Made by a program: the position numbers and the translations under genes. Under the pieces are notes generated by a model. It was not told where the DNA came from. It saw only the letters and a program-made list of their open reading frames with translations, and did not search any database. DNA of 64,000 bases from Rhizobiales bacterium Y(2018) (GTDB lineage Bacteria; Pseudomonadota; Alphaproteobacteria; Rhizobiales; Aestuariivirgaceae), in assembly GCA_005502925.1 (NCBI GenBank), contig SCPD01000002.1:868001-932000 (forward strand), given 5' to 3'. The first letter of the stretch is position 1. Each line of letters starts with the position of its first letter. This document shows, piece by piece, positions 34,583-42,866 of the stretch.

Positions 34583-35169
34583 GGCGGATCGGTATTGTCA
34601 TCGGGACGACTCGGCAAGGTCGCTTCGGTGACAAGCCCGCCACCTGGATTGCCGGGCATCTCGCCCGTTATCAGGATCTGGTGGGCGAGATCATCGATCT
34701 CAGGGATCATGACTTGCCATTTTTCGACGAGGCGATGTCGCCCATCTATGCGATGCCCAATTGCCCCGGCGCCTCGTCCTGGTCGCAGCGCATCGCGGCC
34801 ATGGACGGTTTCATCTTCGTCACCGCCGAATATAATCACGGCATTTCCGGTGTCCTCAAGAACGCGCTCGACCACGCCTATCGCGAATTCAACCGCAAGC
34901 CCGCGGCCTTCATCGGTTATGGCGGTGTAGGGGCGGCGCGCGCCGTCGAGCAATTGCGGCTGATCGCGGTCGAGCTGCAGATGGCGCCATTGCGCCATGC
35001 CGTCCACATCACCCTGGAGCCTTATCTGGCCGTGGTGAGCGGCCGCAACGCGATCGATGATTTCGACTTCCTCAACGCCGGTGCGGCAGCACTTCTCGAC
35101 GAGCTCGTTTGGTGGACGGAGGCCCTTGCGGTGGCGCGTACGCCGCGCATGGAAGCCATGCCTCGATGA
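34579..35169 (+). CDS. NADPH-dependent FMN reductase (flavodoxin fold)
   Basis: A 196-residue protein of the FMN_red family: phosphate loop GTTRQGRFGDKPA near residue 9, the second loop TAEYNHGISGVLKNALDHAY, which contacts the isoalloxazine, and IGYGGVGAARAVEQLR. Members reduce FMN, quinones, azo dyes or chromate. It is translationally coupled to the upstream MFS exporter through ATGA. Confidence 0.9.
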   Translation: MRRIGIVIGTTRQGRFGDKPATWIAGHLARYQDLVGEIIDLRDHDLPFFDEAMSPIYAMPNCPGASSWSQRIAAMDGFIFVTAEYNHGISGVLKNALDHAYREFNRKPAAFIGYGGVGAARAVEQLRLIAVELQMAPLRHAVHITLEPYLAVVSGRNAIDDFDFLNAGAAALLDELVWWTEALAVARTPRMEAMPR

Positions 35170-35286
35170 AGCGCCCTTGAAATGAGCCGACGCTTGCCTG
35201 ATAGTTGCGGGTCTTCATTGTAAGGCTGATCCGGGATATCAGCGCAATTTCATCGGCCTGTTTTATTGCCTAGTCAGCCCTCATCC

Positions 35287-36897
35287 ATGGCGCCGCTCCA
35301 GCAACCGGTCTTCAGGGCCGTCTGGATCGCAAGTTTTGTGTCCAATCTGGGCTCGCTCATTCAGAATGTCGGCGCCGCCTGGATGATGACGGCGATCGCC
35401 ACTTCGGTCGACATGGTGGCGCTGGTCCAGGCCTCGCTGGCGCTGCCGATCATGCTGTTCTCCATTCCTTCGGGCGCCATTGCGGATAATTTCGGCCGCC
35501 GCAAGGTGATGCTGGTCGCGCAATGTTTCATGCTCGTCGTTTCGGTGATGCTGGCGGTGTCGGCCTTCACCGGGACCATGACCCCCTGGCTGCTGCTCAC
35601 CTACACATTCCTGCTCGGCTGCGGCAACGCGCTGAACAACCCGGCCTGGGGCGCAGCGGTCGGCGACATGGTTCCGAGGGCGGACATTCCGGCGGCCGTC
35701 ACGCTCAACAGTATGAATTACAATCTCTGCCGAAGCGTCGGACCGGCGCTCGGCGGCATCATCGTGGCGGCGGCGGGCGCCGTCACCGCTTTCACCATCA
35801 ATGCGCTGAGCTATCTGGCGCTCATCACCGTGCTCGCCCGCTGGAAGCCGGCGCTCCCGCAGAGCAAGCTGCCACGTGAATCGATGGGCGCGGCGATGTC
35901 GGCGGGCCTGCGTTATCTGGCGATGTCGCCTAATATCGCCCGTGTGATGAGCCGGGCTCTGGTCTTCGGTTTCGCCACCATCGCGACGCTCGCTTTGCTG
36001 CCGCTCATCGCGCGCGATCTCCTCAATGGCGGTGCGCTTCTCTATGGCCTTCTGTTCGGCGCGTTCGGCATGGGGGCCGTCGGCGGTGCGCTGGCCAGTG
36101 GCAAGCTGCGCGAGCTGCTCTCTAAGGAGAGTTGCGTGCGTCTGGGCTTCTTAGGCTTTGCCGTCTGCCAGGCCACTGCCGCCTTGAGCCCCTATCCCTG
36201 GCTCACCCTTCTCGCTTTGTCGCTGGGCGGTGCCAGCTGGGTGATCACCCTCTCGCTCTTCAACATCACGCTGCAGCTCTCGACCCCGCGCTGGGTGGTG
36301 GGTCGCATTCTTTCCCTCTATCAGACGGCGACGTTCGGCGGCATGGCGCTCGGAAGCTGGGTCTGGGGCCTGATCGCCGAGGAGCACGGATCCGCTACCG
36401 CCCTGCTGATCGCTGCCGGTGTTGCGTTGTTCGGGCTGGTCATGGGATTTCGCTGGTTCGCCATGCCGCGGAAGGACGAGCTCAATCTCGACCCGCTCGA
36501 CCGCTGGCGCGAGCCGAACCTGGCGCTCGACCTCAAGGCGCGCAGCGGACCGTTCCGCATCATGGTCGACTATCTGATCCGCGAGGAGGATGTGCGCGAA
36601 TTTCTCGACGCCATGGCCGAGCGCCGCCGCATCCGCCGCCGCGACGGCGCCCGCAACTGGGCGCTTTATCGCGACGTGCAAAACCCGCAGCTCTGGACCG
36701 AAATGTACAATGTGCCGACCTGGGCCGACTACGTGCGTTTGTTCCAGCGCGTCACCCAAGCCGATGAGGCGGTCGGCGAGAAGATCCGCAAATTGCATCG
36801 CGGCGCCGAGCCGCCCAAGGCGCGCCGCCTGATCGAGCGGTCGACCGCCAATGCCGATTTCACGGTGACGCCGAAGGAAGTTATCGACCAACCCTGA
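35287..36897 (+). CDS. MFS transporter (EntS/TMS-like) with a fused C-terminal soluble domain
   Basis: A 536-residue protein; ATG 35287 is chosen over TTG 35266. Residues 1-400 carry 11-12 helices of the MFS_3 (enterobactin exporter-like) type, with IPSGAIADNFGRRKVML as loop motif. Residues about 405-500 form a soluble alpha/beta domain (RMVDY-like start, EEDVREFLDAMAERRRIRRRDGARNWALYRD, WTEMYNVPTWADYVRLFQR) that resembles a dimeric alpha/beta-barrel monooxygenase-like module. Such fusions occur in this transporter family. The role of the module is unknown. Confidence 0.85.
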   Translation: MAPLQQPVFRAVWIASFVSNLGSLIQNVGAAWMMTAIATSVDMVALVQASLALPIMLFSIPSGAIADNFGRRKVMLVAQCFMLVVSVMLAVSAFTGTMTPWLLLTYTFLLGCGNALNNPAWGAAVGDMVPRADIPAAVTLNSMNYNLCRSVGPALGGIIVAAAGAVTAFTINALSYLALITVLARWKPALPQSKLPRESMGAAMSAGLRYLAMSPNIARVMSRALVFGFATIATLALLPLIARDLLNGGALLYGLLFGAFGMGAVGGALASGKLRELLSKESCVRLGFLGFAVCQATAALSPYPWLTLLALSLGGASWVITLSLFNITLQLSTPRWVVGRILSLYQTATFGGMALGSWVWGLIAEEHGSATALLIAAGVALFGLVMGFRWFAMPRKDELNLDPLDRWREPNLALDLKARSGPFRIMVDYLIREEDVREFLDAMAERRRIRRRDGARNWALYRDVQNPQLWTEMYNVPTWADYVRLFQRVTQADEAVGEKIRKLHRGAEPPKARRLIERSTANADFTVTPKEVIDQP

Positions 36898-37629
36898 TCA
36901 AGCCAGACGGCGTAGAGCCTGGCTCAAGAGATCGGCGGCGGAGACGAGCAGCAGCACCAGGCGTCTTTCGAGCCTTTCGTCGAGCGTTGCGTCGCTCACG
37001 ACCAGGCTGAGGCTCGCTGAAATGGCGAGCTCCGCATTCGAAACCGGCACCGCGATGCCGACGAGCCCTTTGTCGACCTCGCCGCGTGTGATGCAATGGC
37101 CGCGTTTGCGGATGGCGGCGAGCTCGCCGCTGAGCTTGGCGGGCGCGTCGGCATCGGCATCAGCCAGAAGTCTCTTCAGTCTCCGGCCGGGAAGCTGCGA
37201 CAGGATGGTTTTGGAGGTCGCCCCACGCGTCAGCGGCATCGGCCGTCCGCGCTCATAGCTGGTGGGAAGCTCGGCGCCATCATAACGCTCATCGGCGGCG
37301 CAGATCACCCGGTCGCCATAGAGTCTGGCCAGCACCGCGACGCAAGGATGGCGCACTTCCGCAACGAGATCGCGCAGCAAGGGGCTGCCGACTTTGACCA
37401 GGGGATCGGTCAGCCGGATCATGCGGTCGAATTCGATGAAGGCGGACCCCAGCCGGTAATGCGCTTCGGTCGAGGGTTCGAGAAAGCCCTGCGCCACCAG
37501 TTCCCGCACGGTGCGATAGACCGTGCTCGCCGGAACGACAATGGCTTCCGCCAGTTCCGGCACCGTCCAGTTCGCCTTGGCTTCCGTGAAGCACCTGAGA
37601 ACGCTGAGAAACCTGCTGAGCCCCGACAT
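36898..37629 (-). CDS. IclR-family transcriptional regulator
   Basis: A 243-residue regulator whose stop directly abuts that of the MFS gene on the other strand. The N-terminal winged helix is NWTVPELAEAIVVPASTVYRTVRELVAQGFLE. The C-terminal IclR ligand domain has PCVAVLARLYGDRVICAAD and GATSKTILSQLPGRRL. It diverges from the amino-acid binding protein gene at 37902 over a 272-base gap with AT-rich direct repeats, and is the likely regulator of that gene. Confidence 0.9.
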   Translation of the reverse strand: MSGLSRFLSVLRCFTEAKANWTVPELAEAIVVPASTVYRTVRELVAQGFLEPSTEAHYRLGSAFIEFDRMIRLTDPLVKVGSPLLRDLVAEVRHPCVAVLARLYGDRVICAADERYDGAELPTSYERGRPMPLTRGATSKTILSQLPGRRLKRLLADADADAPAKLSGELAAIRKRGHCITRGEVDKGLVGIAVPVSNAELAISASLSLVVSDATLDERLERRLVLLLVSAADLLSQALRRLA

Positions 37630-37720
37630 AAACCCTCATCCGCGCCGCGTCTGATTCCGAACGATCTTGCCGTGTGGCGAGCGCTTTTTCTAGCGCTTTT
37701 GTCGATTGGGCCGGCAGTGA

Positions 37721-37851
37721 TTATCGAAAAATGAGAAGATGGGAGTTGATGGTCTCGACTCACTCCTTGTGCTTGACAAAAGGTCAGCATGTTTTCGCTT
37801 TTTTGCAATAGTGCTTTCCAGAAATATCAATAAATTATCAAAAAACGAGAA
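37721..37851. promoter_or_regulatory. Pair of 17-bp AT-rich direct repeats between IclR and SBP genes
   Basis: TTATCGAAAAATGAGAA (37721-37737) and TTATCAAAAAACGAGAA (37835-37851) differ at two positions and are 114 bases apart, both in the same orientation. A TTGACA hexamer lies between them (37773-37778). The distance is near eleven helical turns, so they could be looped operators for the IclR protein. The gap is markedly more AT-rich than the window. Confidence 0.55.
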
Positions 37852-37901
37852 TTTGATAAGAAATGGGGAGGCCATCCAGGCGCCCCTCAAAGGAGGATGG
37901 C

Positions 37902-38924
37902 ATGACATTGCGAAGATCATTTGCTTGGATGCTCGGCCTGTCGCTGGCGGCCGGTATTGGCGCTGTCGCTGAGGCGGGGACGCTGGATGAGGTCAAGCAG
38001 CGCGGCAAGCTGATCTGCGGCACCTCCGGCTCGACGCCGGGATTCTCCACCCCGGACAGCAACGGCAAGATGCAGGGGCTCGATGCCGATTTCTGCTACG
38101 CCATCGCGGCGGCGATCTTCGGCGACCGCGAGAAGGTCGAATTCGTGCCCCTGACCCTGGTCGAGCGTTTCACCGCTCTCGCGGCGGGCGAGGTGGATGT
38201 GCTGGCCCGCAGCGCCACCAACACGCTGACCCGCGACGCCTCGCTCGGCATCGACTTCAGCTATTACAATTTCATCGACGGCCAAGGCTTCCTGGTCCGC
38301 AAGTCGCTCGACGCGAAGACCGTCAAGGACCTGAACGGCGCCACCATCTGCATGCCGTCCGGCACCACGACCGAGCCCAATCTCGCCGCCTATTTCGCCA
38401 AGAACAATCTCACCTACAAGCCGGTGAGCTTCGATACCGAGCCGCAGGTGCGCGAGGCTTTCGATGCCGGTGCCTGCGACGTGATCAGTTCCGACAAGGC
38501 GATCCTCGCCGCCATGCGCACCGAGCTCGCCGATCCCAAGGCCGTCGACATCCTGCCGGACACGATCTCGAAGGAGCCCAATGGCCCCTGGGTGCGCCAG
38601 GGCGATTCCGAATGGGGTGATGTCGTGCGCTGGGTGCTCTACGCCACGCTCACCGCGGACGAGCTCGGTGTCACCTCGCAGAATATCGATGAGATGAAGG
38701 CCAAGAGCGACGGCAACCCGCCGTTGCGCCGCCTGCTCGGTCTCGAGGGCGATATCGGCAAATTGCTCAAGCTGCCGAATGACTGGAGCTACCAGATCGT
38801 CAAGCAGGTCGGCAATTATGACGAAAGCTATCAGCGCAATGTGACGCCGCTCGGCCTGCCGCGCGAAAACACGCCCAACGCGCTGTGGAACAAGGGCGGC
38901 GTGCTGCTCTCACCACCCTTCTAG
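37902..38924 (+). CDS. Orphan amino-acid ABC substrate-binding protein (AapJ-like)
   Basis: A 340-residue exported protein. ATG 37902 has AGGAGG upstream; the signal peptide ends near AVAEA. The mature protein is of the family 3 solute-binding type (GTLDEVKQRGKLICGTSGSTPGFSTPD, LDADFCYAIAAAIFGD, DVLARSATNTLTRD), close to the general L-amino acid binding proteins of rhizobia. No permease or ATPase genes adjoin, so it must share a transporter encoded elsewhere. It lies opposite the IclR regulator. Confidence 0.92.
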   Translation: MTLRRSFAWMLGLSLAAGIGAVAEAGTLDEVKQRGKLICGTSGSTPGFSTPDSNGKMQGLDADFCYAIAAAIFGDREKVEFVPLTLVERFTALAAGEVDVLARSATNTLTRDASLGIDFSYYNFIDGQGFLVRKSLDAKTVKDLNGATICMPSGTTTEPNLAAYFAKNNLTYKPVSFDTEPQVREAFDAGACDVISSDKAILAAMRTELADPKAVDILPDTISKEPNGPWVRQGDSEWGDVVRWVLYATLTADELGVTSQNIDEMKAKSDGNPPLRRLLGLEGDIGKLLKLPNDWSYQIVKQVGNYDESYQRNVTPLGLPRENTPNALWNKGGVLLSPPF

Positions 38925-38952
38925 ATCGTTTGCTCGACGTCGTCACTTTCCC

Positions 38953-38975
38953 CGTCCGGATGAGTCATCCGGACG
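38953..38975. terminator. Hairpin between convergent genes
   Basis: CGTCCGGATG (38953-38962) pairs perfectly with CATCCGGACG (38966-38975) around a 3-base loop, with a further GTCAC/GTGAC pair outside. It lies between the binding protein gene and the convergent diguanylate cyclase and may terminate both. Confidence 0.65.
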
Positions 38976-38990
38976 CGGGCTGGTGACGGC

Positions 38991-40151
38991 TCACACCGCC
39001 AGCTCGACCCGGTTCCGGCCCTGCGACTTGGCGAGATAGAGCGCCTTGTCGGCGCGGCGCAGTGTTTCGGCGAAGTTTCGGTCATCGGCATTGTACAGCG
39101 CGACGCCGATCGAGATGGTGAGCGGAACCATATCGTCACCGATGCTGAACATGTCCTGCTCCACCGCCAGGCGAAGCCGTTCGGCGGTCGCCTCAGCGCC
39201 GACGGACTGGAGGTCGCCGAGCAGCACCACGAATTCCTCGCCGCCGGAGCGGGCGATGAAGTCGCCCTTGCGCGTCTCGACCTTCAGGCGGAAGGCGACA
39301 TGGATGAGCGCATTGTCGCCATCCTCATGGCCATATGTGTCGTTGATGGCCTTGAACCTGTCGATGTCGAGCACGGCCACTGCGAAGCCGGGACCTGGAC
39401 CTGAGGCCTTGGCGAAGCACTCATTGCCGGCATCGGTCAAGGTGCGCCGGTTGGGCAGGCCGGTCAGATGGTCGGTCGAGGCGGCATGTTCCCATTGCCG
39501 GCGGATTCGGTCGGAGCACATCAGGGCGAAAGCCGTCGTGCCGATGACGGGCAGCAGGGTCATGAATATCGGCGTGGCGAGATTGAGCCAATGCGCGTTG
39601 CCGGTAATGCTGAAGTCCGGCGCGATCCTGAGTTGCGCGTAATAGAGCGCCCGCGCCGCGGTGAAAGCCAGCACCGCGACGAAGATCGAAAGCAGCATCT
39701 TGCGGCTGAGCGCCCATTCGGGATGAATTTTGGTGGTGAGGGTCATCACCGATGTCACCATCAGCCAAAGCCATGCCGCCGATATGATCAGGATACGGAT
39801 TTCCGTGTTGGGATGAAAGGCCGAGAACCAGAAGACGCCGAAAATGGCGAGGACGGCCGGCAGCAGAAACAGAGACTTGTGGCGCATCCCGAAGAATTTC
39901 TGCAGCGACCAGAGATAGGCGGTGAGCCCGAGAAGGAACAGCCCATTCGCCAGGACGACCGTCGCGGGCATCGGCAGGACTGTCGGAAAGGCGAAGATCG
40001 TGCAGCCCAGGGCGATCAGCAGCGTGCCGGTCTGCCAGCTTTTCGCCGAAGGCCTGAGCGTCGCCGGGAGATCTCGGTGGATGAGGCCCAGAACACCGCC
40101 ATTGGCATACATGATCAGCGAGATGGTGATGAAGACGGTACTGGGGTCCAT
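38991..40151 (-). CDS. Membrane diguanylate cyclase (GGDEF)
   Basis: A 386-residue protein from ATG 40151; the longer frame upstream has no family character. The N-terminal 210 residues hold about six membrane helices without a recognised sensor motif. The GGDEF domain follows (DHLTGLPNRRTL, DIDRFKAINDTYGHEDGD) with active-site SGGEEF and, five residues before GGEEF, an RxxD inhibitory site (RKGD). It should make cyclic di-GMP with product inhibition. No EAL domain is present. It diverges from the CmlA-like gene. Confidence 0.92.
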   Translation of the reverse strand: MDPSTVFITISLIMYANGGVLGLIHRDLPATLRPSAKSWQTGTLLIALGCTIFAFPTVLPMPATVVLANGLFLLGLTAYLWSLQKFFGMRHKSLFLLPAVLAIFGVFWFSAFHPNTEIRILIISAAWLWLMVTSVMTLTTKIHPEWALSRKMLLSIFVAVLAFTAARALYYAQLRIAPDFSITGNAHWLNLATPIFMTLLPVIGTTAFALMCSDRIRRQWEHAASTDHLTGLPNRRTLTDAGNECFAKASGPGPGFAVAVLDIDRFKAINDTYGHEDGDNALIHVAFRLKVETRKGDFIARSGGEEFVVLLGDLQSVGAEATAERLRLAVEQDMFSIGDDMVPLTISIGVALYNADDRNFAETLRRADKALYLAKSQGRNRVELAV

Positions 40152-40267
40152 TCTCGCTGAAAGGCCTCTAGAATATTCCTGTGGCGCGGGCGATCCGTGC
40201 GCCGCACATATCCGAAAATCCTCCCCGCTGTCACCTGTTGCGATACGCGCGCCAGCCTTGCAACCGC

Positions 40268-40471
40268 TTGCGGCATCAGGCTGGAGATGATATCGGGCGT
40301 CCTGCAAACAAGTTTGCCGATAGACCGGAGACCGCAATGGAAGGCGCCAAGTCAGCAGCCAAGTAAGCCGCAACGACGATTGAATGTTGTTGCGGCGTCT
40401 GTCCGGATTTTTGCTCAAATTTTAGTGAGGCAGATCGCCGCCGAATCCCTATTTGCGCGGAGTTTCTGCTC
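40268..40471 (+). promoter_or_regulatory. Probable leader-peptide attenuator of the phenicol-type exporter
   Basis: The layout from left to right is a possible promoter (TTGCGG 40268-40273, 17 bases, TATCGG 40291-40296), GGAG 40327-40330, a 9-codon ORF 40337-40366, a hairpin directly after its stop (GCCGCAACGAC 40367-40377 with GTTGTTGCGGC 40386-40396, one G-T pair), then 60 bases to GCGGAG and the GTG start of the exporter. CmlA genes are known to be controlled by ribosome stalling on a 9-codon leader. Which downstream stem is opened here needs folding. Confidence 0.62.
40337..40366 (+). CDS. Nine-codon leader peptide MEGAKSAAK
   Basis: ATG 40337 has CGGAG six bases upstream, and the ORF ends at TAA 40364-40366. 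As I remember it, the leader of cmlA is MSTSKNADK; this peptide has the same length and shares Met1, Lys5, Ala7 and Lys9. Alanine next to the growing end is what chloramphenicol stalling favours. The gene downstream is a CmlA/FloR-like exporter, so a drug-sensing leader is the natural reading. Expression has not been shown. Confidence 0.6.
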   Translation: MEGAKSAAK

Positions 40472-41650
40472 GTGTCTTCTCCCGATCACAAGAATTGGGC
40501 TTACGCCCTGCCGGCCGCTTTGCTGCTGCTGGCGCCCTTCAACATCCTGGCCTCGCTCGCCATGGACATTTATCTGCCCGTCGTCCCGGCGATGCCGGGC
40601 ATTCTCGCGACCACGCCCGAAGTTATCCAGCTCACTCTGAGCCTTTACATGATCCTGCTCGGCGTCGGACAGATCGCCTTTGGGCCACTCTCCGACCGGA
40701 TCGGGCGGCGTCCCGTGCTGCTCGGCGGGGCGCTGCTCTTCGCGCTGTCATCTTTACTTCTTGCCGCCACCAACGCGGCCCCGTTCTTTCTCGGTCTGCG
40801 CCTCGCTCAGGCGATCGGCGCTTCGGCGATGCTGGTGGGACTGTTCGCCACGGTGCGCGATGCCTATGCCGATCGGCCGGAAAGCACGGTGATCTACGGC
40901 TATCTGAACGCCATGCTGGCTTTCGTTCCGGCCTTGGGGCCGGTAGTCGGCGCTCTGATCGCCGAGTGGTTCGGCTGGCGCGCGCTCTTCATCGCTTTGG
41001 GCGCACCCGCGATGATCGCTGTCGCATGGGCCTGGCTGCGCTGGCCGGAGACCGCGCCGCCACCGACGACGAAACGGAAGGGCGCTTTGTGGCGCATCGT
41101 GCGGAGCGGCGGCTTCTGGGCCTATACGCTGGCCTTCAGCGCCGCGATGGGGTCGTTCTTCGTCTTCTTCTCGACCGCGCCGCGTTTCCTCATCATGCGG
41201 GCAGGCCTCAGCGAACTCGCCTTCAGCCTGGCCTTCGCGACGGCGGCGCTGGTGATGATCGCCGCCACGCGCTTCGTCGCGGCCGTGGTGAAGAAATGGG
41301 GCGTCGCTGGCAGTGCCCGCCGGGGAATGGCGTTGTTGCTTTTGGGCTCGGTTCTTCTCGTCCTCGGCCAGCTCTTCCTGGCGCCGTCCTTCTGGAGCTT
41401 CATGCCGCCGATGTGGATCATCGCCATCGGCATCGTCGTGACGGCTTCGGTCACGGCGGATGGCGCGCTGGCCGGGTTTGGCGACGTCGCCGGAACGGCG
41501 GTGGCTCTCTATTTCTGCATCCAGAGCCTGATCGTCGGCCTCGTGGGCACGGCGGCGGTGGTGCTGCTGAAGGGGGACACGGCCTGGCCGCTCGCGGTCT
41601 ACGCCGCCGGCATGGCGCTGGCGACGCTCACGGCTTTGCGGCGGCGATGA
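40472..41650 (+). CDS. CmlA/FloR-like MFS exporter (Bcr/CflA family)
   Basis: A 392-residue, 12-helix exporter beginning at GTG 40472 with GCGGAG nine bases upstream. ASLAMDIYLPVVPAMPGIL, GPLSDRIGRRPVLLGG, FATVRDAYADRPESTVIYG and GSFFVFFSTAPR are the motifs I associate with phenicol exporters CmlA and FloR, and the resemblance is closer than to generic Bcr. It should expel chloramphenicol-type or similar drugs by proton antiport. It appears chromosomal, with no integron or IS features, and is preceded by a probable attenuator. Confidence 0.88.
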   Translation: MSSPDHKNWAYALPAALLLLAPFNILASLAMDIYLPVVPAMPGILATTPEVIQLTLSLYMILLGVGQIAFGPLSDRIGRRPVLLGGALLFALSSLLLAATNAAPFFLGLRLAQAIGASAMLVGLFATVRDAYADRPESTVIYGYLNAMLAFVPALGPVVGALIAEWFGWRALFIALGAPAMIAVAWAWLRWPETAPPPTTKRKGALWRIVRSGGFWAYTLAFSAAMGSFFVFFSTAPRFLIMRAGLSELAFSLAFATAALVMIAATRFVAAVVKKWGVAGSARRGMALLLLGSVLLVLGQLFLAPSFWSFMPPMWIIAIGIVVTASVTADGALAGFGDVAGTAVALYFCIQSLIVGLVGTAAVVLLKGDTAWPLAVYAAGMALATLTALRRR

Positions 41651-41735
41651 CGTGAAACAGCGCCCTCTCAGGCTGCTGTCATATTCTGACATCAGATGAG
41701 ATAGTGTCTGCTGTTATTGAACGGACGCGGGGACA

Positions 41736-42854
41736 ATGGCGGAAGAGCTCAAGCATATTCTCGGTGAAGCGACGATTCGCGCACTCGCCGGCGAAATCAA
41801 GCGCGCTCTTCCGGCCTTTCGTTCAGGCCCTTTCGTCAAGGCGTGTCTCGCGGGGCTGGATGATCTCGCCCTCGTTGCGCGCGCCTGGCAGATTGCCGAC
41901 GCGCTCCATGCACATTTGCCGCGTCCCTTCGCCGCCGCGGTCGACATCCTGCTGGCGTCGCTCGGCCCCAAGCGGGCGGCGGATGCGGAGGCGGGGTCAT
42001 CGCCTATGCGCTACATGCCGCATCTGTGTTTCGTGCAGAAATACGGGATCGACGACTTCGAAACGGCGATGCGCGCGCAATATGAGCTCACCCAATGGTT
42101 CTCCGCCGAATTCAGCATCCGGGCCTATCTGACGAAATATCCGGAAGCGACCTATGCGCGTCTTCTCGACTGGACGCGTGACGGCAATGTCCATATTCGC
42201 CGTCTGGCCTCGGAGGGAACGCGGCCGCGGCTGCCCTGGGCGTCGCGCTTGCCTGCCTTCCAGGCCGACCCGCGCCCGGTGATCGCCGTCCTCGAACGCC
42301 TGAAGGACGATCCCGAACGCTATGTCCAGCGTTCCGTCGCCAATAATCTGAACGACATCGGCAAAGATCATCCTGATCTTCTGGTCGACCTCTGCCGGCA
42401 ATGGCTGATCGGCGCCTCGCCGGACCGGCAATGGATCGTGCAGCATGCGCTGCGCTCGCTGGTGAAAAAAGGCCATCCGGGCGCGCTGGCCCTGCTGGGC
42501 GTTGGCGCGCGACCGGATATTCGCATTGCGGATGTGACGCTGGCGCCGCGCCGTGTGAATGTCGGCGACAAGCTGCGGTTCTCCTTCACCATCGCCAGCA
42601 CGGGCAAGGGCGCACAGGATCTGCTCATCGACTATGCGGTCCATTTCGTGAAGGCGAATGGCGACACGCGTCGAAAAGTGTTCAAGCTGCGCCGGATCGA
42701 ATTGCCGCCCGCTGCCGAGCTGCCGCTGGCGAGCACTGTCTCCTTCGCCGATATGACGACCCGGAAACATTATCCGGGCCGTCACCGGATCGACCTGCTG
42801 GTCAATGGTGTCGCTCATCCGCTGACCGAGTTCGATGTCCGCTCGGGGAGGTAG
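41736..42854 (+). CDS. DNA alkylation repair protein (AlkD-like HEAT repeats) with C-terminal beta domain
   Basis: A 372-residue protein with GGGG just before the start. Residues about 90-260 are HEAT-like helices with the AlkD-family core SAEFSIRAYLTKYPEATYARLLDWTRDGNVHIRRLASEGTRPRLPW and YVQRSVANNLNDIGKDHPDLL. AlkD removes bulky or cationic alkylated bases without flipping them. Residues about 270-372 add a beta-rich, Ig-like domain (IADVTLAPRRVNVGDKLRFSFTI) not present in AlkD. It is an isolated gene. Confidence 0.88.
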   Translation: MAEELKHILGEATIRALAGEIKRALPAFRSGPFVKACLAGLDDLALVARAWQIADALHAHLPRPFAAAVDILLASLGPKRAADAEAGSSPMRYMPHLCFVQKYGIDDFETAMRAQYELTQWFSAEFSIRAYLTKYPEATYARLLDWTRDGNVHIRRLASEGTRPRLPWASRLPAFQADPRPVIAVLERLKDDPERYVQRSVANNLNDIGKDHPDLLVDLCRQWLIGASPDRQWIVQHALRSLVKKGHPGALALLGVGARPDIRIADVTLAPRRVNVGDKLRFSFTIASTGKGAQDLLIDYAVHFVKANGDTRRKVFKLRRIELPPAAELPLASTVSFADMTTRKHYPGRHRIDLLVNGVAHPLTEFDVRSGR

Positions 42855-42866
42855 TCCGCCTGATGA

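Noticed and set aside
40367-40396. Hairpin after the leader ORF considered as a simple rho-independent terminator
   Set aside because: The T-run is not adjacent (12 bases separate stem and TTTTT), and the hairpin sits between a translated leader and the exporter on the same strand, so attenuation is the better reading, though transcriptional attenuation is not excluded.
40453-41655. A 400-codon plus-strand frame overlapping the CmlA-like exporter
   Set aside because: It runs in another frame of the exporter gene and is Arg/Ala/Gly-rich with no membrane pattern, while the 40472 frame gives a full 12-helix MFS protein.
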